Below are positions 23,828 through 36,850 of a stretch of DNA of 64,000 bases, one piece after another. The translations under genes and the position numbers were made by a program. The stretch spans positions 2,666,001 through 2,730,000 of the forward strand of contig NC_060024.1 in NCBI RefSeq assembly GCF_021134715.1. The letters are read 5' to 3'. How positions within the stretch are numbered: position 1 is the first letter of the stretch; each line of letters begins with the position of its first letter. Under the pieces are notes generated by a model, which was given only the letters and a program-made list of their open reading frames with translations, was not told where the DNA came from and searched no databases. The stretch is from Daphnia pulex. Lineage: Eukaryota; Arthropoda; Branchiopoda; Diplostraca; Daphniidae.

Positions 23828-26800
23828 GTCCGTCTCACCACGGGATGATGCCCAAGTACCCGACTATTAACTTATTTTTGTAAATTATCTCCTGATAATC
23901 TACTTGCGTTTAACTCTCTGTCTGTGTAATAATTCCAATATCAGGCCCTTCTTGCGCGCTATAGTGTTATTGATTTTTTGTAATAGAAAAAAATTTAAAA
24001 CATCCCTTCGGGTACCTTGCTAACGCATGTAGCTGACAATTTGAAGCAATTTGCACGTAGTTGTTTTATTTGGCCGCTAGATGGCACTAGTTGAATTTTT
24101 TTTTTTTTTTTTGATGGATTCGGCCTGCTATACTTTCGGCACGCCATACTTTTAAAGAGAATTGGCGGAAATTCTACCTGCGTAGACAATTGAGATTTAC
24201 CGCAAAGCTAGTAGGATTTACACCAAATTTCTCTAAAAGAGGCCAAATTTTTCAAAAAGATAATATCTTTTTAAAAAGATAGGACACACTACGATTTGTT
24301 TTTAAAACATGGAACAGTTAAATAAATGGATCGTAAAAGAGTTATGAAATTTAAAAGTAATAATTAGTTACGTTACATTAATGCAAAAGCTATTAAATAA
24401 CAGTGTTTCTCGTCTGATTCATTCAATGAATTATCGGCAATGCCGGCAAACCACTTCAAATGGGCGAAGCGACAAAAACCATTATTAAGAATTGTGTTGT
24501 CAGTTAACACCTCTTATGCATCATCCCCCCCAAACTAAACCCAGAAGAACACAGAATTTTCAGACTTTTCTCATATTTTCGCGGAGCAAATCCAATTGTT
24601 GTTCGCTCTGCTTCATTTTTTGTGTGATGTTGATGGGGCTCTGAATAGCTAGATCAATATATGCACTGCCGGAAAGCAGGTGGGATTTCACAAGGGAATT
24701 TTGAATCTTAAAGCCGATTTCCCCTTGCAACACAACTGGGAACCTTTCCAATAAAGAAACAAGTGATGAATTTTTGAGCTGGGGCAGTGTAGTTTCCCCA
24801 TCAGGATGTAATTTATGTTTGCCCTAATGCTATAAATGAAGATACTGAAACAGTTTTTATTGAATAATTCGGTTACTGTTCTAAACCCCATTAAACAAAT
24901 TAATTTCCGGATTCACTATTGGTACTGCTGTTTCCATCACCATCAGCGTCGTTTGTTGTAGTTTTAAAATGATTTTCTAGCACGGCTTTTTTCGTAGTCT
25001 TTTTTTTTTCTTTGGACTACGCCCCCGTCTTCATCACCGGAACTCATGAGTAACAGCCCTATTTGGTGAAAAATTTCTTTTTCAGTTGCAACTAGGAGTT
25101 TCTCTCGGGCGAGGCACAGTCCTACGACATCTGTAAAAGGAAACAAAAAACAAAATTAATATTTTTCACCTACAACATATAGTAATTGGGAGGAAATGTT
25201 ATCAAGTACGAATCCGAAAAGGTTCTTGTGAACTTTGAAGACATGCTTGCCCTTCGTAACTTTTTGTACCACATATTTCATCCGTATTTCTATGGTCATG
25301 CTTTGGAAATTCAGCAGTAGTATGGTATGAAGAACACGTTTGTTACCGTTGTGCCAAGCGACCAAGTGCGGATTAAAAAGTGCAGCATCTACGTTCCTGT
25401 TTGTTGCAAATTAGAACAATATATGTCCTCTTAAAAATTCGTATTGAAACTGTATACAAATTCCCCGTAAATTCCGTGTAAACTTGGCGATAAAAGTTCC
25501 CATCCTTATTTTTTTCAACTGTTCTCTTTTTCTGTCCTCGGTATTCAACTATTTCCTTCGATTTCACGTTGTCTGTTGTACGGTTCAAATGAAAAAGAGC
25601 CGGTAAGCCCAGCAACTATACATAGGTAAAATGCAGTTAATCCCTCGTAAGCATCCCTAATAGTGATTAACCGAATATTGTACCCGGACATCAATTCAAC
25701 ACCTTCGAATTAGAGAGAATTTCTAATCAGATGATTAGAAATTCGGATCAGGAACAACCAATTGTTGAATAAAAAATAAAACAAATTAAAGATAAAATAA
25801 AACTGGAACTTTAAAAAAAAACTTGATAGAAAATTGAACTGGAAAGAAGGAGCAATAATAAATAACTAAAGATAATGAATATAAAGGCTTAATTATATGT
25901 AACCGAGAGACGGGTGAGAGCTGACTGTCCTTTTGAGGGTCGAAAAACCGAGATGAGCGGAAAAAATTACTTACGGAGAAACATTAGCGATGTCAAACCC
26001 TTTTTCCACTTTGCGGAGTTGGAGAAGACGGGTGCACGAAGGGTTGGCAACTCAAGAAGATGGAACCTTTCAAAAAACATATGAAACAAATTATCGCGAA
26101 AAGAATAGATGGTCCGGCAGCTCAATCAGGAAAGAAGGGCCGGTGACATGAATAGGATGGACTGTCCGGCAACTCAGAAAGGACAACGACAAGAAACCAA
26201 ATTAAATGTGTGGCCTACCGGTAGCACGGAAAGAGTGAGACTAACCCCTTAAAGCCGTGATATTGTTTTTGCCAGACATACATGAAGCTACGAACCAGTA
26301 GCGCTGTGTCGACAGGATAAGACGTAAGATTATAAGGTTTTCCAGCTTGGCCAGATGATTTTAATAATTAAGAATTAAAAGGAGTGATTAATGATCAGTG
26401 ATTAGGTGAGAATACGGAAGGCTTTCCAGAAATCAATGGTTATTTGGGGATGATCATTATTGCATGGCCCATGCGGCCGCCAATCACTCAAATTCAATCA
26501 TTACGGGATTAAGCTTCAGAAAAGAAACGGGATTCCACCTGTGTGGCTTTAGCTATTATCCTGTTGATGGAGAATGAATCCGAGGAGACGTGAAACGTAA
26601 ACATGAAGGGAAGTAGGGCAGGTGGGGACTAATCAGATTTCAAACACAATTCTTCTTTCTTATCGAAGTGTCAGCTTTGAACAGCAACGATCTTGCCCAG
26701 AAAATCTGCGGGGGCCTCCCTTCCCCCCGCAAAGTACATCTTTCCCCAACCAAATAGAAAAAAATAATTTAAAGTAAACAGGAAGTAAAATGAATGGTCA

Positions 26801-27332
26801 CGAATTGTGTCAGTAACTGGAAAACTATAAAAATAAGAATGTACTTAATACCAAATTTATATTATGTAAAGCAAAACACCAATCAAAGAATAAATTTATG
26901 GCTTGCAAACAACGGGTGCATATAAAACCAGAAATGTTTGTCAATATCAATTTGTCTTCGGTGAAATATTCTTTAAAAAAATTACCGTAAAATATTTTCA
27001 ATGCAATGTTTCTTTATTTGAATTATAGGGAAACAATGAAAAACAATTGAAACAAAACAATTGAACAAAAGTCAATTTAGCTCCAACACTATTTCTGCAC
27101 AAAAAAACCGACAAACGTTAACGACCCATTGTACTTAAAATGAACAAAAACAATTCTTAATATAAGAATGTGAAAATATATTTTAATTTCGGCAAACTTA
27201 AATAAAAAAAGGTGAGCATATCGAAGAAACCAAAATCAAAGTTGAACTTATCAATCTAATATCACAACTCTAATCAAGAGAAAAACAACAAGCTTCCCAA
27301 GCAAGTAATAAATGCAAAATATTGAGGTTATA
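23828..27332 (-). other. Remainder of duplicated unit, copy B
   Basis: Counterpart of 10401-13904. It includes the same weak minus-strand frames (24560-25615, including SSGDEDGGVVQRKKK) and the same non-coding stretch. Private substitutions are visible, for example GTACC for GGACC near 25267 and AGTAGCGC for AGAAGCGC near 26298. Nothing else was recognised. Confidence 0.4.
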
Positions 27333-27818
27333 CACAGCGGCGGAAGAGTACTTATTTCCTGCTATTTAAGTATGTACTGGACACTGAACAGTACTTAAGT
27401 AGGGTAGAATTTAAGTAGGGATTTTTGGGTACTTAAATCGGGAAATTCCATACTTTTATTTGTTTTTACCGTACTTATCACACGGAACATACTTAAACAT
27501 ATAACAAATGATTTTAGATAATTTTTTTTAGAGGAATAAAGTACTTTTAAATAATAAAGTGCCGAAGTCAACGTACTTTTTTTATAATTCTAAAACTTAC
27601 TTGTAAAAACTTTCAAATAAGTATTTTATGGGAAAAAAAAGTGTTTTTTCCTACTTCATTTACTGTGCAAACTAAAAACGTTTATGTCTTGTAATAAGAG
27701 TGTCGTCGGCATATGTAACTGCAATATTTTTGTGCTGCAGTTGTCTGCGTCTGCTACAAACGTCAAAATTTTAAGAAAGTGCAAGAAGCACCATCAACCA
27801 AACTGAAAGTGCAAGAAA

Positions 27819-30663
27819 GTGATTCAAGTGCGTTGTTTTTTACATCAAGGCATTATGCCGCCAGCAAATACAGTGCAGTGTTCTATGTGCACTCTATTAA
27901 TCTCAGTTGATGACCCAACTACATTTTTTAAGCATGTAAAACAGAAACACAGTAGTAGTTTACCCTTCCACATAATATGTAGACATCCAGCCACCGATTG
28001 CAACAAACATTATTATCTTTTTGTCTCATTTCAACGTCACTGGAATAAATTCCATGGAAATCAGACTAAATTCCTACAACCTATCCATGCTGGGAACATT
28101 CAAGGTCAGTACTTGGTAAAAATTATATTTTACGAGTGTAAAAAACTAAACAGAAATGTCTTATTGTTTTATTTAGTTCCACTTGGACCTGATGATGGCA
28201 TTGTTGATGTTGCTGCACCTGAAGCATTTGATATTTCTGGGCAAACATTTTATCAATAGACGATAACTGAATTTGAGTGGGAGGCAGGAATGCTGTATCA
28301 ACTAAGACAAAAAAAATTTCTTCTTTTTCAAGCACTGATGTTGGTGTCAGATATTATTCGGAATAGCTATGACCGGAATGTGGTTATGATTCAGGTATAA
28401 ATATAGATATAGAATTGGATAATTTGGATTGGTGGCTATTTACATGATGGTGTCAATGAAAAGAACTGCTGGAGTTAAGCACTTGACAAACAGCAAATGT
28501 ATTTTCATATTCTTGATTACTTTTATCTTGTTACTGTAATTCATACATGCTTATTTCTCTATCTGTTTCATTTATAGGAAAACCTGTGGGCTGTTGTGTC
28601 AAACAACATTTTCGGTAGTACAGCGTTTAACAAAGCAATTCAACTAGTTCATCAACAAGAACAAATGACTCGATACCGACTAGAAGCAACCTGGAATAAA
28701 TTCTTCCCAGCCGTTAGGCCAAGGGAAATAATTTTGAATCCTAATGAACCATCTTACGAATGGATTAATGACCCAAATTTTGGTGAAATAATTTATGAAG
28801 TGTTTGAGATCGGATATTTTATACCTTTCCTAGAATCAGTGCAGCAATTTCTGTCCATTAAAGTTGTTTTTGATCGTAATGTTGAATTTTAGCTCGTATC
28901 ACAGTTCAGCAAACCCCACTGATTATTCCGATGTTTTGAGTGGGAGTTATATAAAGAAGCACCCATTGTACATAAAACACAGTGGCCAGATTTTGTGTTT
29001 TCAAGTATATATAGACGAAGTAGAAGTTTCAAATCCACTTGGTAGCGAAAAAGGTAAACACAAAATCTGCGTTTTTTACTGGACATTATTGAACATTCCT
29101 CCCATTTTCCGATCTTCTTTAAGAAGCATTCAGTTGCTTGGAATTGTGAGTAATGACTTGTTAAAAGATCGTGGGGTAGAAGTGTTTTTAAAACCCTTTA
29201 TAGATGATTTGATTCTTCTTCTTGATGGTGTTACTTTAACAATACGAAATAAAAAACGGAAGTGGTTTGGGATGTTAGTGAATTTTGTAGGGGATATTCC
29301 TGCGTCAAACTTTGTTGCTGGATTTAAGGAAGGAGTAGGTGCAGCAAAATTGCATTGTCGTTCTTGCTTAATTGATCGTGACGACATAGAACTGATTCAT
29401 CTTGAATCAAATTGTGTTTTTCGGGACAAAGACACTCACGAAGTTCATGTTTTGCAAATTGAAAACGTAGAACTTACTTAGGTTGAAAGAGAAGGTCTTT
29501 CTACAACCTATGAAGTGAACCGTCGTTGCCCATTCACTAGACTAGGATACGTTGATCCAACTAAAATATTTTCATATGACTTAATGCACATTGTAAACGA
29601 GGGCATCTTGAATCTGGTTGTCGGAAAACTACTTCGTCATCTTATTGTAACAATAAAGTTAGATTTGGATGTCGTAAATCGCAAAATATCAACGTTATCG
29701 TGTGATAGAGAATTCACCGTTCCACCTCCGATCAGAAAGAAAGAGGTTATGGATTTAACTGAACTTTCATTCTCGTCATCTGAAATGGGCTCAGTTGCGA
29801 TTGCTCTAGCCGTCATTTTGGCTTAGTTTGTTTCAAGTGACGATCCACACTACGCAAATTTCCTTCTACTTCTATAAATAACAGCTTCACTTCAATGCTA
29901 TTCATTTTCTAAGAAGGACTTGACGGTACTTGAAAAGAATATCGAAATTCATAATACCAACCATGTTTTGCTATACCCAAAAAACCCTGATGAACCTGGA
30001 AAGGCAATAACACCAAAACTTCATTCGCTTCTTCATTTGGCTAATCAAATAAGAATGTTTGGCGCTCTTTTAGGAATTCTTTGTGCTTCCGGTATGAGTC
30101 AAAGAATGCCAGATAAAAAAAAATATGAATAGAAACTGCAATTTTTAGCAATGTGCCTTGGTCACTATCCTCCCACCACCAAAAGCTAGTGGGCTTAGAC
30201 GTTGCAAGGGATGGCGAAGGACATTTCTTTGGGAATGCGGAAAATTTCACTGTTCACGGTCATCATTCACCGATAGATATTAAGTACGCTTGGTGGGCAC
30301 ACATCGCTTACGAAAAAACTGATTTGATTACCAATTCGAAATTCCAACCGCTTAAATCACTGAAAATCGCTGGTAGAATTTGCAACAAGAAAACGGTATT
30401 TTTAAGGCGTCCAGCATGTTCTCTGGATCTGGAAAGCAAACCAGTTTTTTTTTAGAATTGCTGATTTTTTTGTGGCGGGCAACGTATATTTGGTAATGGA
30501 GGAATTGGAAACGACATGTTTTTGCCCCGATCGGTTTTCTTTTTGTGATCGCGCATTAAACATATTTGCTGTTGTTCCATGTAGTGACTTAAGTTTTAAT
30601 GCTCCAATGTATTCCTTTTATTATGATAATGAAATCCATTTAATTCCCAATTACTATCATTTC
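27819..30663 (+). pseudogene. EnSpm/CACTA-like DDE transposase with N-terminal zinc fingers (decayed)
   Basis: Cut-and-paste transposase. N-terminal C2H2-like fingers: CSMC...H..QKH and CRHPATDC...H..KFH. Introns of about 70 bp (near 28105-28176) and 185 bp (near 28394-28578) have GT..AG ends. The core reads YIDEVEVSNPLGS (first catalytic Asp, about 29005), KHKICVFYWTLLNIPP, GDIPASNFVAGFKEGVG (second Asp, about 29290), C..C finger HCRSC, then YDLMHIVNEG (29578 on) and PKLHSLLHLANQIRMFG where related proteins carry the third acidic residue. The C-terminal part is at 30153-30663 (SFYYDNEIHLIPNYYHF). In-frame stops occur at 28257, 29479, 29823 and 30130, so it is not functional as it stands. Family membership follows from the order of these motifs. 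Confidence 0.7.
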
Positions 30664-30908
30664 TAAAATAAAACAAATCTATTTCAATAGTAATGCTGGG
30701 AAAAAAATTGTATGCTGCTTGCTTCAGACGAAGCCTTGCAGGTGGCGAGGAGTTGGACTGACGTTCATTTAGAGTGTTTAGGTATATTTAAAATAAAATC
30801 AAGGAATGGTAGGTATGTAAGCCTCTTCCGACCAAGTTGTCTGCTGATATCGCTGATATAAAGTAGTCAGTTCTTTCGCTCGTATTGTCTCCAAATAATA
30901 ATTCAAGC

Positions 30909-33389
30909 ATGGCTAATAAAAAAAATATTTGTGAAATTTTGTTCTTTTAAACATCAAACGCAAGTCAAATGTATTCTCATACCAAACAGTACACAAAGAA
31001 ACGACGTTGCAGTGCTGAGGAATCTGCATTACAAAGAATTGTTGGCAGCTTGCTCTATTATTTATCTAGGTGGAAGTAAATTAACACCTATTAATGATAT
31101 TCTTCTGCTAAAATATGACGAAGACTACGGGCAAGCTATAGACCTCAGTTTGTCTACGGTGTTTGATGTTTTGGAAAAATATTTTCTAGTAAAGCTACGA
31201 CAAACTGAAGATACTGCTCTGATAGATGACAATGCTAGTAAAAGTCATGATGGTGGTAAGTTCTTGATGCTTCTTTTTAGGAATTATGCCAAATTTATCT
31301 CTTTTGCTCTTGCTGTTATTTCTTAGGAGATGATGTGAATGCTTGTCAACTTGGAAACGATGCAGCCAACTTGGATGTAGTCAACTCGTGCTTGGATGAA
31401 GTGAATGATGGTGGTAAGTTCTTGTTGCTTCTTTTTAGGAATTATGCCAGATTTATCTTATATTTGCTATTGCTGTTATTTCTTAGGAGATGATGTGAAT
31501 GCTTGTCAACTTGGAAACGATGCAGCCAACTTGGATGTAGTCAACTCGTGCTTGGATGAAGTGAATGACGGTGGTAAGTTCTTGTTACTTCTTTTTAGGA
31601 ATTATGCCAGATTTATCTTATATTTGCTATTGCTGTTATTTCTTAGGAGATGATGTGAATTTTTATCAACTTGGAATCGATGCAGCCAACTTCCATGTAG
31701 TCAACTCGTACTTCGATGAAGGGAATATTATTCCTTCTGTCTTTAGTATTCAAGGAGACGAGGATCAAACATCAATTGGTCATATGGAAAGAAGTGACGA
31801 AGACTCTAGCACTGAGAAGAGCACTGAGAAGAGCACTGATATTGATACTGCTATGTCATCAGAATGTAGTGCAGCAAGTTCATCAGGCAGTACTGATTTT
31901 TTAAATAGCACATCTGATTCCGACTCTTATGCACAGAAAAACAAGTCACTAGCAAAATCTAAAGTGGCTAAGATAGGACGAAAACGAACTTATGCTTTCA
32001 GCAGTACTCAAATAGGTTAATCATTTACCATCTTATTATGTAGAGATTGAAGTTTTCTAATTATTTATTGTGATATTCAGCTTCTGTAACGGATACTTTG
32101 GGAAATGATGAAAACCCTTGTCTGCCAAAGAAGAAAAACACAGCACTTCATATTCATCCATCAGCAGGTGCTCGCGTTGTTGCTGGTATGTTATTAGGCC
32201 AATATAAGGAATAATCATTAGCTGTTGGTTAAATCTTAATGTTTTTTGTTTCTTATTAATAATTCGGCATGATACAGTTGCTATTGCAAAGGGGACTGGT
32301 ATTCAGCCTGATGTGGAAAATCATCAACGTCAACTTCATCCCAATAATCCTCTCACGCCGGTTTTTGGTATTACATTTTTTTCTATCTAATGATTATGTT
32401 CTTAGACTGTTCAATTAAACTTAATTTTTCATTTTCGAATTCAATTGATACTCGTTTCGTCGCAGTCACTCTTCCCAAAGAAGGGATAGAACCTTGGGAA
32501 ATAAATGAAAAGCTGGCTAAAGCTATCAAAGAAGGTCAACTCACTCTTCACTACAACCAATTTATTTTGGTCTGCGCCAAGCATCTATTGCAAACTCATC
32601 AAGCTCATCGATTCAAAAATCAATACAGAAAATACGCCGACGTGATTGTCACGAAATATCCTTGTCTGAAAGACGTGGGAAGAAACTGTTCATATGTAAG
32701 TTGCTCATCGTTTTTTTATTACAGTGCCTCACGTACTAACAAAATAAATTTTTTATCTCCTTGTAGGAAACTGTAAAAGATAAAATAGTTAAAGTTATTC
32801 AGAACCAAACGGGATCATCTAAAACGAAGGATGTTAGGAAACTTAAGCGAAATTCCGTCAAATCTGCTGCTGCAGCTGCTGATTCACTTGTTGCCAACGA
32901 AGATAAGGCGTCGAGTATGACAGAAAATGATGGTGATGGGAGTGATAATGAGATTGGACGTATGGCAAAGTTTTATTCGAGACGTTCTTTTGTCCATTCA
33001 AACAACAAGAAAACTAAAAGCGTGATTCTAGAAAGTATTCCACATTACAAGGAGTTTGTCAACCTAATACGGATTAAGATTTAATCTTTATAATCGTTTT
33101 ATGTAATTTTTTGCATGATTGTCCAATATAGGTTAAAGAGGATATCCTGAAAATACCAGCTGTTTCGGTGATAGGCCAAGGCCTTTTCAGGAGTAATTTT
33201 GACGATCTAATTGACAATTTGAGGCGCTACTTCATTTGGATGAAAAAGCCAAAGTTTGATGAAGGAGTTAGAGGCACACTCATGATTTTATTGGTTGTAA
33301 ACCCATTGTGTTCCTCAAAACAAGGAGCAAAGTCGAAAACATCAGTAATAAAATCACGTGAAGTTTATAAAAAAGAGCAAAAGAAATAA
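30909..33389 (+). CDS. Second gene of the EnSpm-like element, multi-exon, unknown function
   Basis: ATG at 30909 (MANKK) is followed by an 8-A run after which the long frame continues one base out (KFCSFKHQTQVKCILIP...), so a homopolymer slip or error is likely. The order is then: N-terminal globular part (to 31255), three copies of an 87-nt exon, an acidic Ser-rich linker (EKSTEKSTD), short exons with basic patch KVAKIGRKRTY, then a conserved-looking part (GIEPWEINEKLAKAIKEGQLTLHYNQF, YADVIVTKYPCLKDVG; 32465-32696), continued after an intron at 32767, and a last exon 33134-33389 (ALFRSNFDDLIDNL-like, basic tail). Similar proteins accompany transposases in invertebrates to my knowledge, but I cannot name a function. 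By position it corresponds to a TNPA-type accessory gene. Confidence 0.5.
31256..31646 (+). repeat. Tandem 160-bp exon+intron repeat inside the second gene
   Basis: Introns at 31256-31326, 31414-31486 and 31574-31646 are near identical (71-73 bp, GTAAGTTCTTG..TTTCTTAG). The exons between them (31327-31413, 31487-31573, then from 31647) are 87 nt, an exact 29 codons, with phase-1 introns on both sides. Each copy encodes DDVNACQLGNDAANLDVVNS or a variant. The third copy has diverged (DDVNFYQLGIDAANFHVVNS). Confidence 0.85.
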
Positions 33390-34142
33390 TATTACCAATC
33401 GTGATTTTTTTTTAATTTCAGAAAGGAAATTCTGTCGACGTAAATTATTCCGGTGTGAATTTCAGCTCTGTTATTATTTTTTTTTTATTCTGAAACGAGC
33501 ATTCATTCTATGTTAATTGTCTGTGGTTATTTCATGAATTTTTAAAAACATTGCTGTGAAAAGTATGGGAGAGGCTATGTTCAACTTACTAAGCTTGTAT
33601 TATGTTTTTGACCGTCACTACCCGGCCGTGTATGGCGTATTACTTTAATACTTTTGCTGGAGTACTACTGTCTGCGCAACAAAGAATCTCCTATTAGAGG
33701 AAAAAAGGCGACCCGTCCAACTGGAGAAATTTTATTAATAACTTTGAAGGTTTTTTGGTTTCCTTTCTACAGGAGACTGTGTGATGATTTCTAATAGCCT
33801 CTGTGTTTATTTTATATGCTGTCGTGACGTGTTTCAAAATAAACAATTAAAGAAGTAAATGTTTTCTTTGCAATTAAAAAATGTGAAATATTAAATAAGT
33901 ATGTTCTGTTACATTTAAAAATAAGTATCATCATGTATATTTAAGTACCATTTAAGAAGAAGCCCTTTCAGTAATTTTAGTATGTTATGGCTTGTAAGTA
34001 TGTTAGGAATCAGTATGTTTTACATACTGACATAGGCAGCTAGAAATTACAGAAAAGTAGGAGAAAAATATAAGTACGATAAAAAATAAGTGTAACTGGC
34101 CTTTTATTAAGTATGTAAAATAAGTACTCTACCGCAGCTGTG

Positions 34143-35654
34143 TACTAACAAATTATAATTCCCATTACTAAAAAACCCAAAAACCAGAACATTATTACAG
34201 CTTATTTGTCACAATACAGATAATAAAATGATCTACTACTCGAACAACATTGCTAAAATATCACAGAGAAAATTTCGATGTAATAGGAGAAAAGATATCA
34301 CAAATTGTTTGAATTGTATGCTGTAATAGAAATTGTAAACAAATTTACTTTTATAACAATTTGTCGCTACATTAATTTTTTTATCAAATGTTTCACAAAT
34401 CAATTGTATGAAAGCAAACAAATGTTAAAGATACTTTGCTCAGCTTCTGAATTATGATAAACAAATCTTGTTTACTATCTTTAATTGAATTTTTTAAAAG
34501 GAAGGAAAAGGCAATTGATAATCAATGTTTATTTTAGAGAACTGAAACATACTAAATGTCTTAAAAAGAGGTTACCAATATGAAAAGAGCACAACTGATT
34601 TTATTGGATAGTCAGCCAAAGGCATAAAAATAACACACCAAATAGTTAAAGACAAGTACCAGTACTAGAAGAGAAATCCCATAAAAAATTATAAAATTCG
34701 CGATCCAGAAAATGAAAAGCACTCTTTTCACATGCAAACAAGTTCCTACCTTCAAGAAGCGGAACGTGATCTTACTGGTACACTTCCACATTTACCTCAA
34801 AAGTAAAAAAAAACATAATAGTAAACTTCTTAAAGTCCAAAACGACCACTTCATTATTCACCAATGACAAACTAACGTTGTCATCGACTTTTTCAAACAA
34901 CTAAAAAAGGCAAATTTATTTTATTGGGAGTTTCTATACCTCTGCTTTATCCTATTACGAAGGAAAACAAACAATTCCTACAATAAAACTTAACTTATTA
35001 AATACCGAATGCACCCAAGGGGCTTTTATTCGAATTAAAAAAAAAACATTGTACCATTTAGTGTTCCCCATTTGAGAGGTTGGAAGGCTTGGAAAGATGT
35101 AAAAAATATATTTAAAATCGAAAAATCACAGAAAAAGTCTTCGAAAGAAAAATTATTTATATATCAAAATCAAATTACCCGATATGTGTATTTAAATCGC
35201 AATTTAAATCTTTTAGGATTTAAATAACCTCGCTAAGGTTCACAGATAAAGATGGGGATATGTTTGTGTTTCATACAAATTCTCCAATTGTATTCCATTT
35301 GCATTCTTCATTGTCAAATTCTAATCTAGAGTTTTTTTTATAAAATTTTTTTCACGCTTAAGAATTGTCTATACTTACTTAGCATTTTTTATTGCATTTA
35401 CCATGTAGCATTTGAAATTATGATTATAAATATGGTGAAAATTAGTCGATAAGAACATGACATCCGTAAAAAACTGGCTAACAAATTTTCAATTCCAATA
35501 TAACATGGAGCAAGAAATCAATGCAAGCATTATAGAAATGACTTATGAGTCCTCCACTGATCGTCAACTAACAAATTAGTCCATTATATATTGAGTTTAA
35601 AAGTGCCGTTTGAGTTCGTTTAGGAGTTCAAAGATAACCAAGATACACTTTTCT
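34143..35654. other. AT-rich stretch without recognised features
   Basis: Very AT-rich. No exon with credible splice sites, no inverted repeat with clear ends and no RNA gene seen. Confidence 0.4.
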
Positions 35655-36850
35655 TTACTCAGTTTTGAGTGATAGCTTCAAACAAGAATTCGTGAAGCTT
35701 TTTTCAAATAGATTCAGTGATCCATCTCTTTCTTGTATCCTTGGAGATAAGGTTCTGTTCCTCACCGAAGGAGAATCGTGCTTTCCTTTTAGACAGGCTG
35801 ACGTAGCAATCGCCTCGTTGGAGGAAATTGATATGAAATGTTCTCAAGAAGAAGATTATAAAGGAGAAAGTCATTTCCTTTTTTTGATTTGTTCTTGAAA
35901 TCAGTAATTACCTTATTTTAATCCAAACAACAGATAATTGCGCACGCTGCTTCGATAAAATGTCCCGCAACTGTAGTAATCAGATCATCTAATACGGATG
36001 TTCTTTTCGTTAGTATTTCAATTTTTTCATAAATTAACAAGAACAATATAATCTACTTTGAGACTGGAATAGCCAGAAAAAATACACAAAAATTGACCAA
36101 TGTTACGGCTCTTGTAAAAGAGCGTGGCGCGGAGTTGTGTAATTCTCTCGCTGGATTTCAAGCCTACACCAGATGTGATCAGATTCCGATGACTTCCTTC
36201 ACTGGGAAGGGAAATCTGATCCCCTTAAAACTTCTGAAAAAGAACAAGACGTATAAAAAAGCATTTGCTGCGCTGGGCTCAAGTGAAGCTATTCCAAATG
36301 AAACGTTAAAACAAATTGAAAAGTACACTTGTGAACTGAACAAAATTGCTAAAAACACCAATCCAAACCTGGAACTACATGTTGACGATGCTTGATTTTA
36401 GCTCTTTGCTTCTAAGTATGAGCCCAAGAAGAAGACCAAAGAAATCTACCACCATGCAAGACTGCCTTACTTGAACAGGTTCTCAGAGCAAATTGTGTTT
36501 CATCCATTTGAATTTTTCTAACTCCTTCAAGTCTTCAAGTCATGTTTCCTCCTGAAAAGAGAATGGTTGGAATTTCAAAACGGATAAAAATGGACGTAAC
36601 CAGTTCAGTATTAACTGGTTTGAAGACGACATGTTACCACAGAAGCCGGATGAAATAATGGAGCAAGTACCAATAGAGTCTACCAATGAGTCCAATACGT
36701 CCCCAACGCCAACCACTGACGAATCCGAACAGTAAGAAGAGGAAGAGAGCGATTCAGATGATTATCTCGATTATGACAGTGAGGCAGAGGAAGTGAGAAA
36801 TTTGAAGAAGTCGATCGTTTGCTGAACGGTGAAAGAGAGGCGAGGAGAGA
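35655..36850 (+). pseudogene. Remnant of an invertebrate repeat-family gene (EAD/TDV...GCD type)
   Basis: Exon-like pieces: 35665-35860 (SFKQEFVKLFSNRF...GDKVLFLTEGESCFPF), about 35935-36010 (IIAHAASIKCPATVVIRSSNTDVLFV), 36055-36395 (IIYFETG...LCNSLAGFQAYTRCDQIPMTSFTGKG.LIPLKLLKKN..YKKAFAALGS) and an acidic C-terminal part to about 36800 (WFEDDMLPQKP; then TAA in DESEQ*EEEE). The order EAD.QII.HA...VVIRSSDTDV, then L.GFHA.TGCD..S.F.GKGK, is a recurring protein family in invertebrate genomes, usually found in repetitive loci; here the key C/D pair reads RCDQ. Frames shift and stops intervene, so it is broken. Function is not known to me. Confidence 0.5.

Larger units (their letters stand above)
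15253..28670. repeat. Tandem duplication, copy B (13.4 kb including insertion)
   Basis: Direct repeat of 3046-15242. It contains everything in copy A plus a 1215-bp inverted-repeat element (22611-23825). Its right end at 28670 continues into the intact transposase context, so copy B has the true right flank while copy A has the true left flank. Confidence 0.95.
27333..34142 (+). mobile_element. EnSpm/CACTA-like DNA transposon, about 6.8 kb, two genes
   Basis: The left end reads CACAGCGGCGGAAGAGTACT; the right end, read on the minus strand from 34142, reads CACAGCTGCGGTAGAGTACT. Both are flanked by TA, which could be a 2-bp target duplication or part of the repeat. Both subterminal zones (27345-27640 and 33890-34140) are crowded with AAGTACTT/TTAAGTA motifs, a known feature of CACTA-type elements. 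Inside are a zinc-finger DDE transposase gene and a second multi-exon gene, both on the plus strand. This two-gene layout also fits CACTA elements. The left part is duplicated at 13905-15242. Confidence 0.75.
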
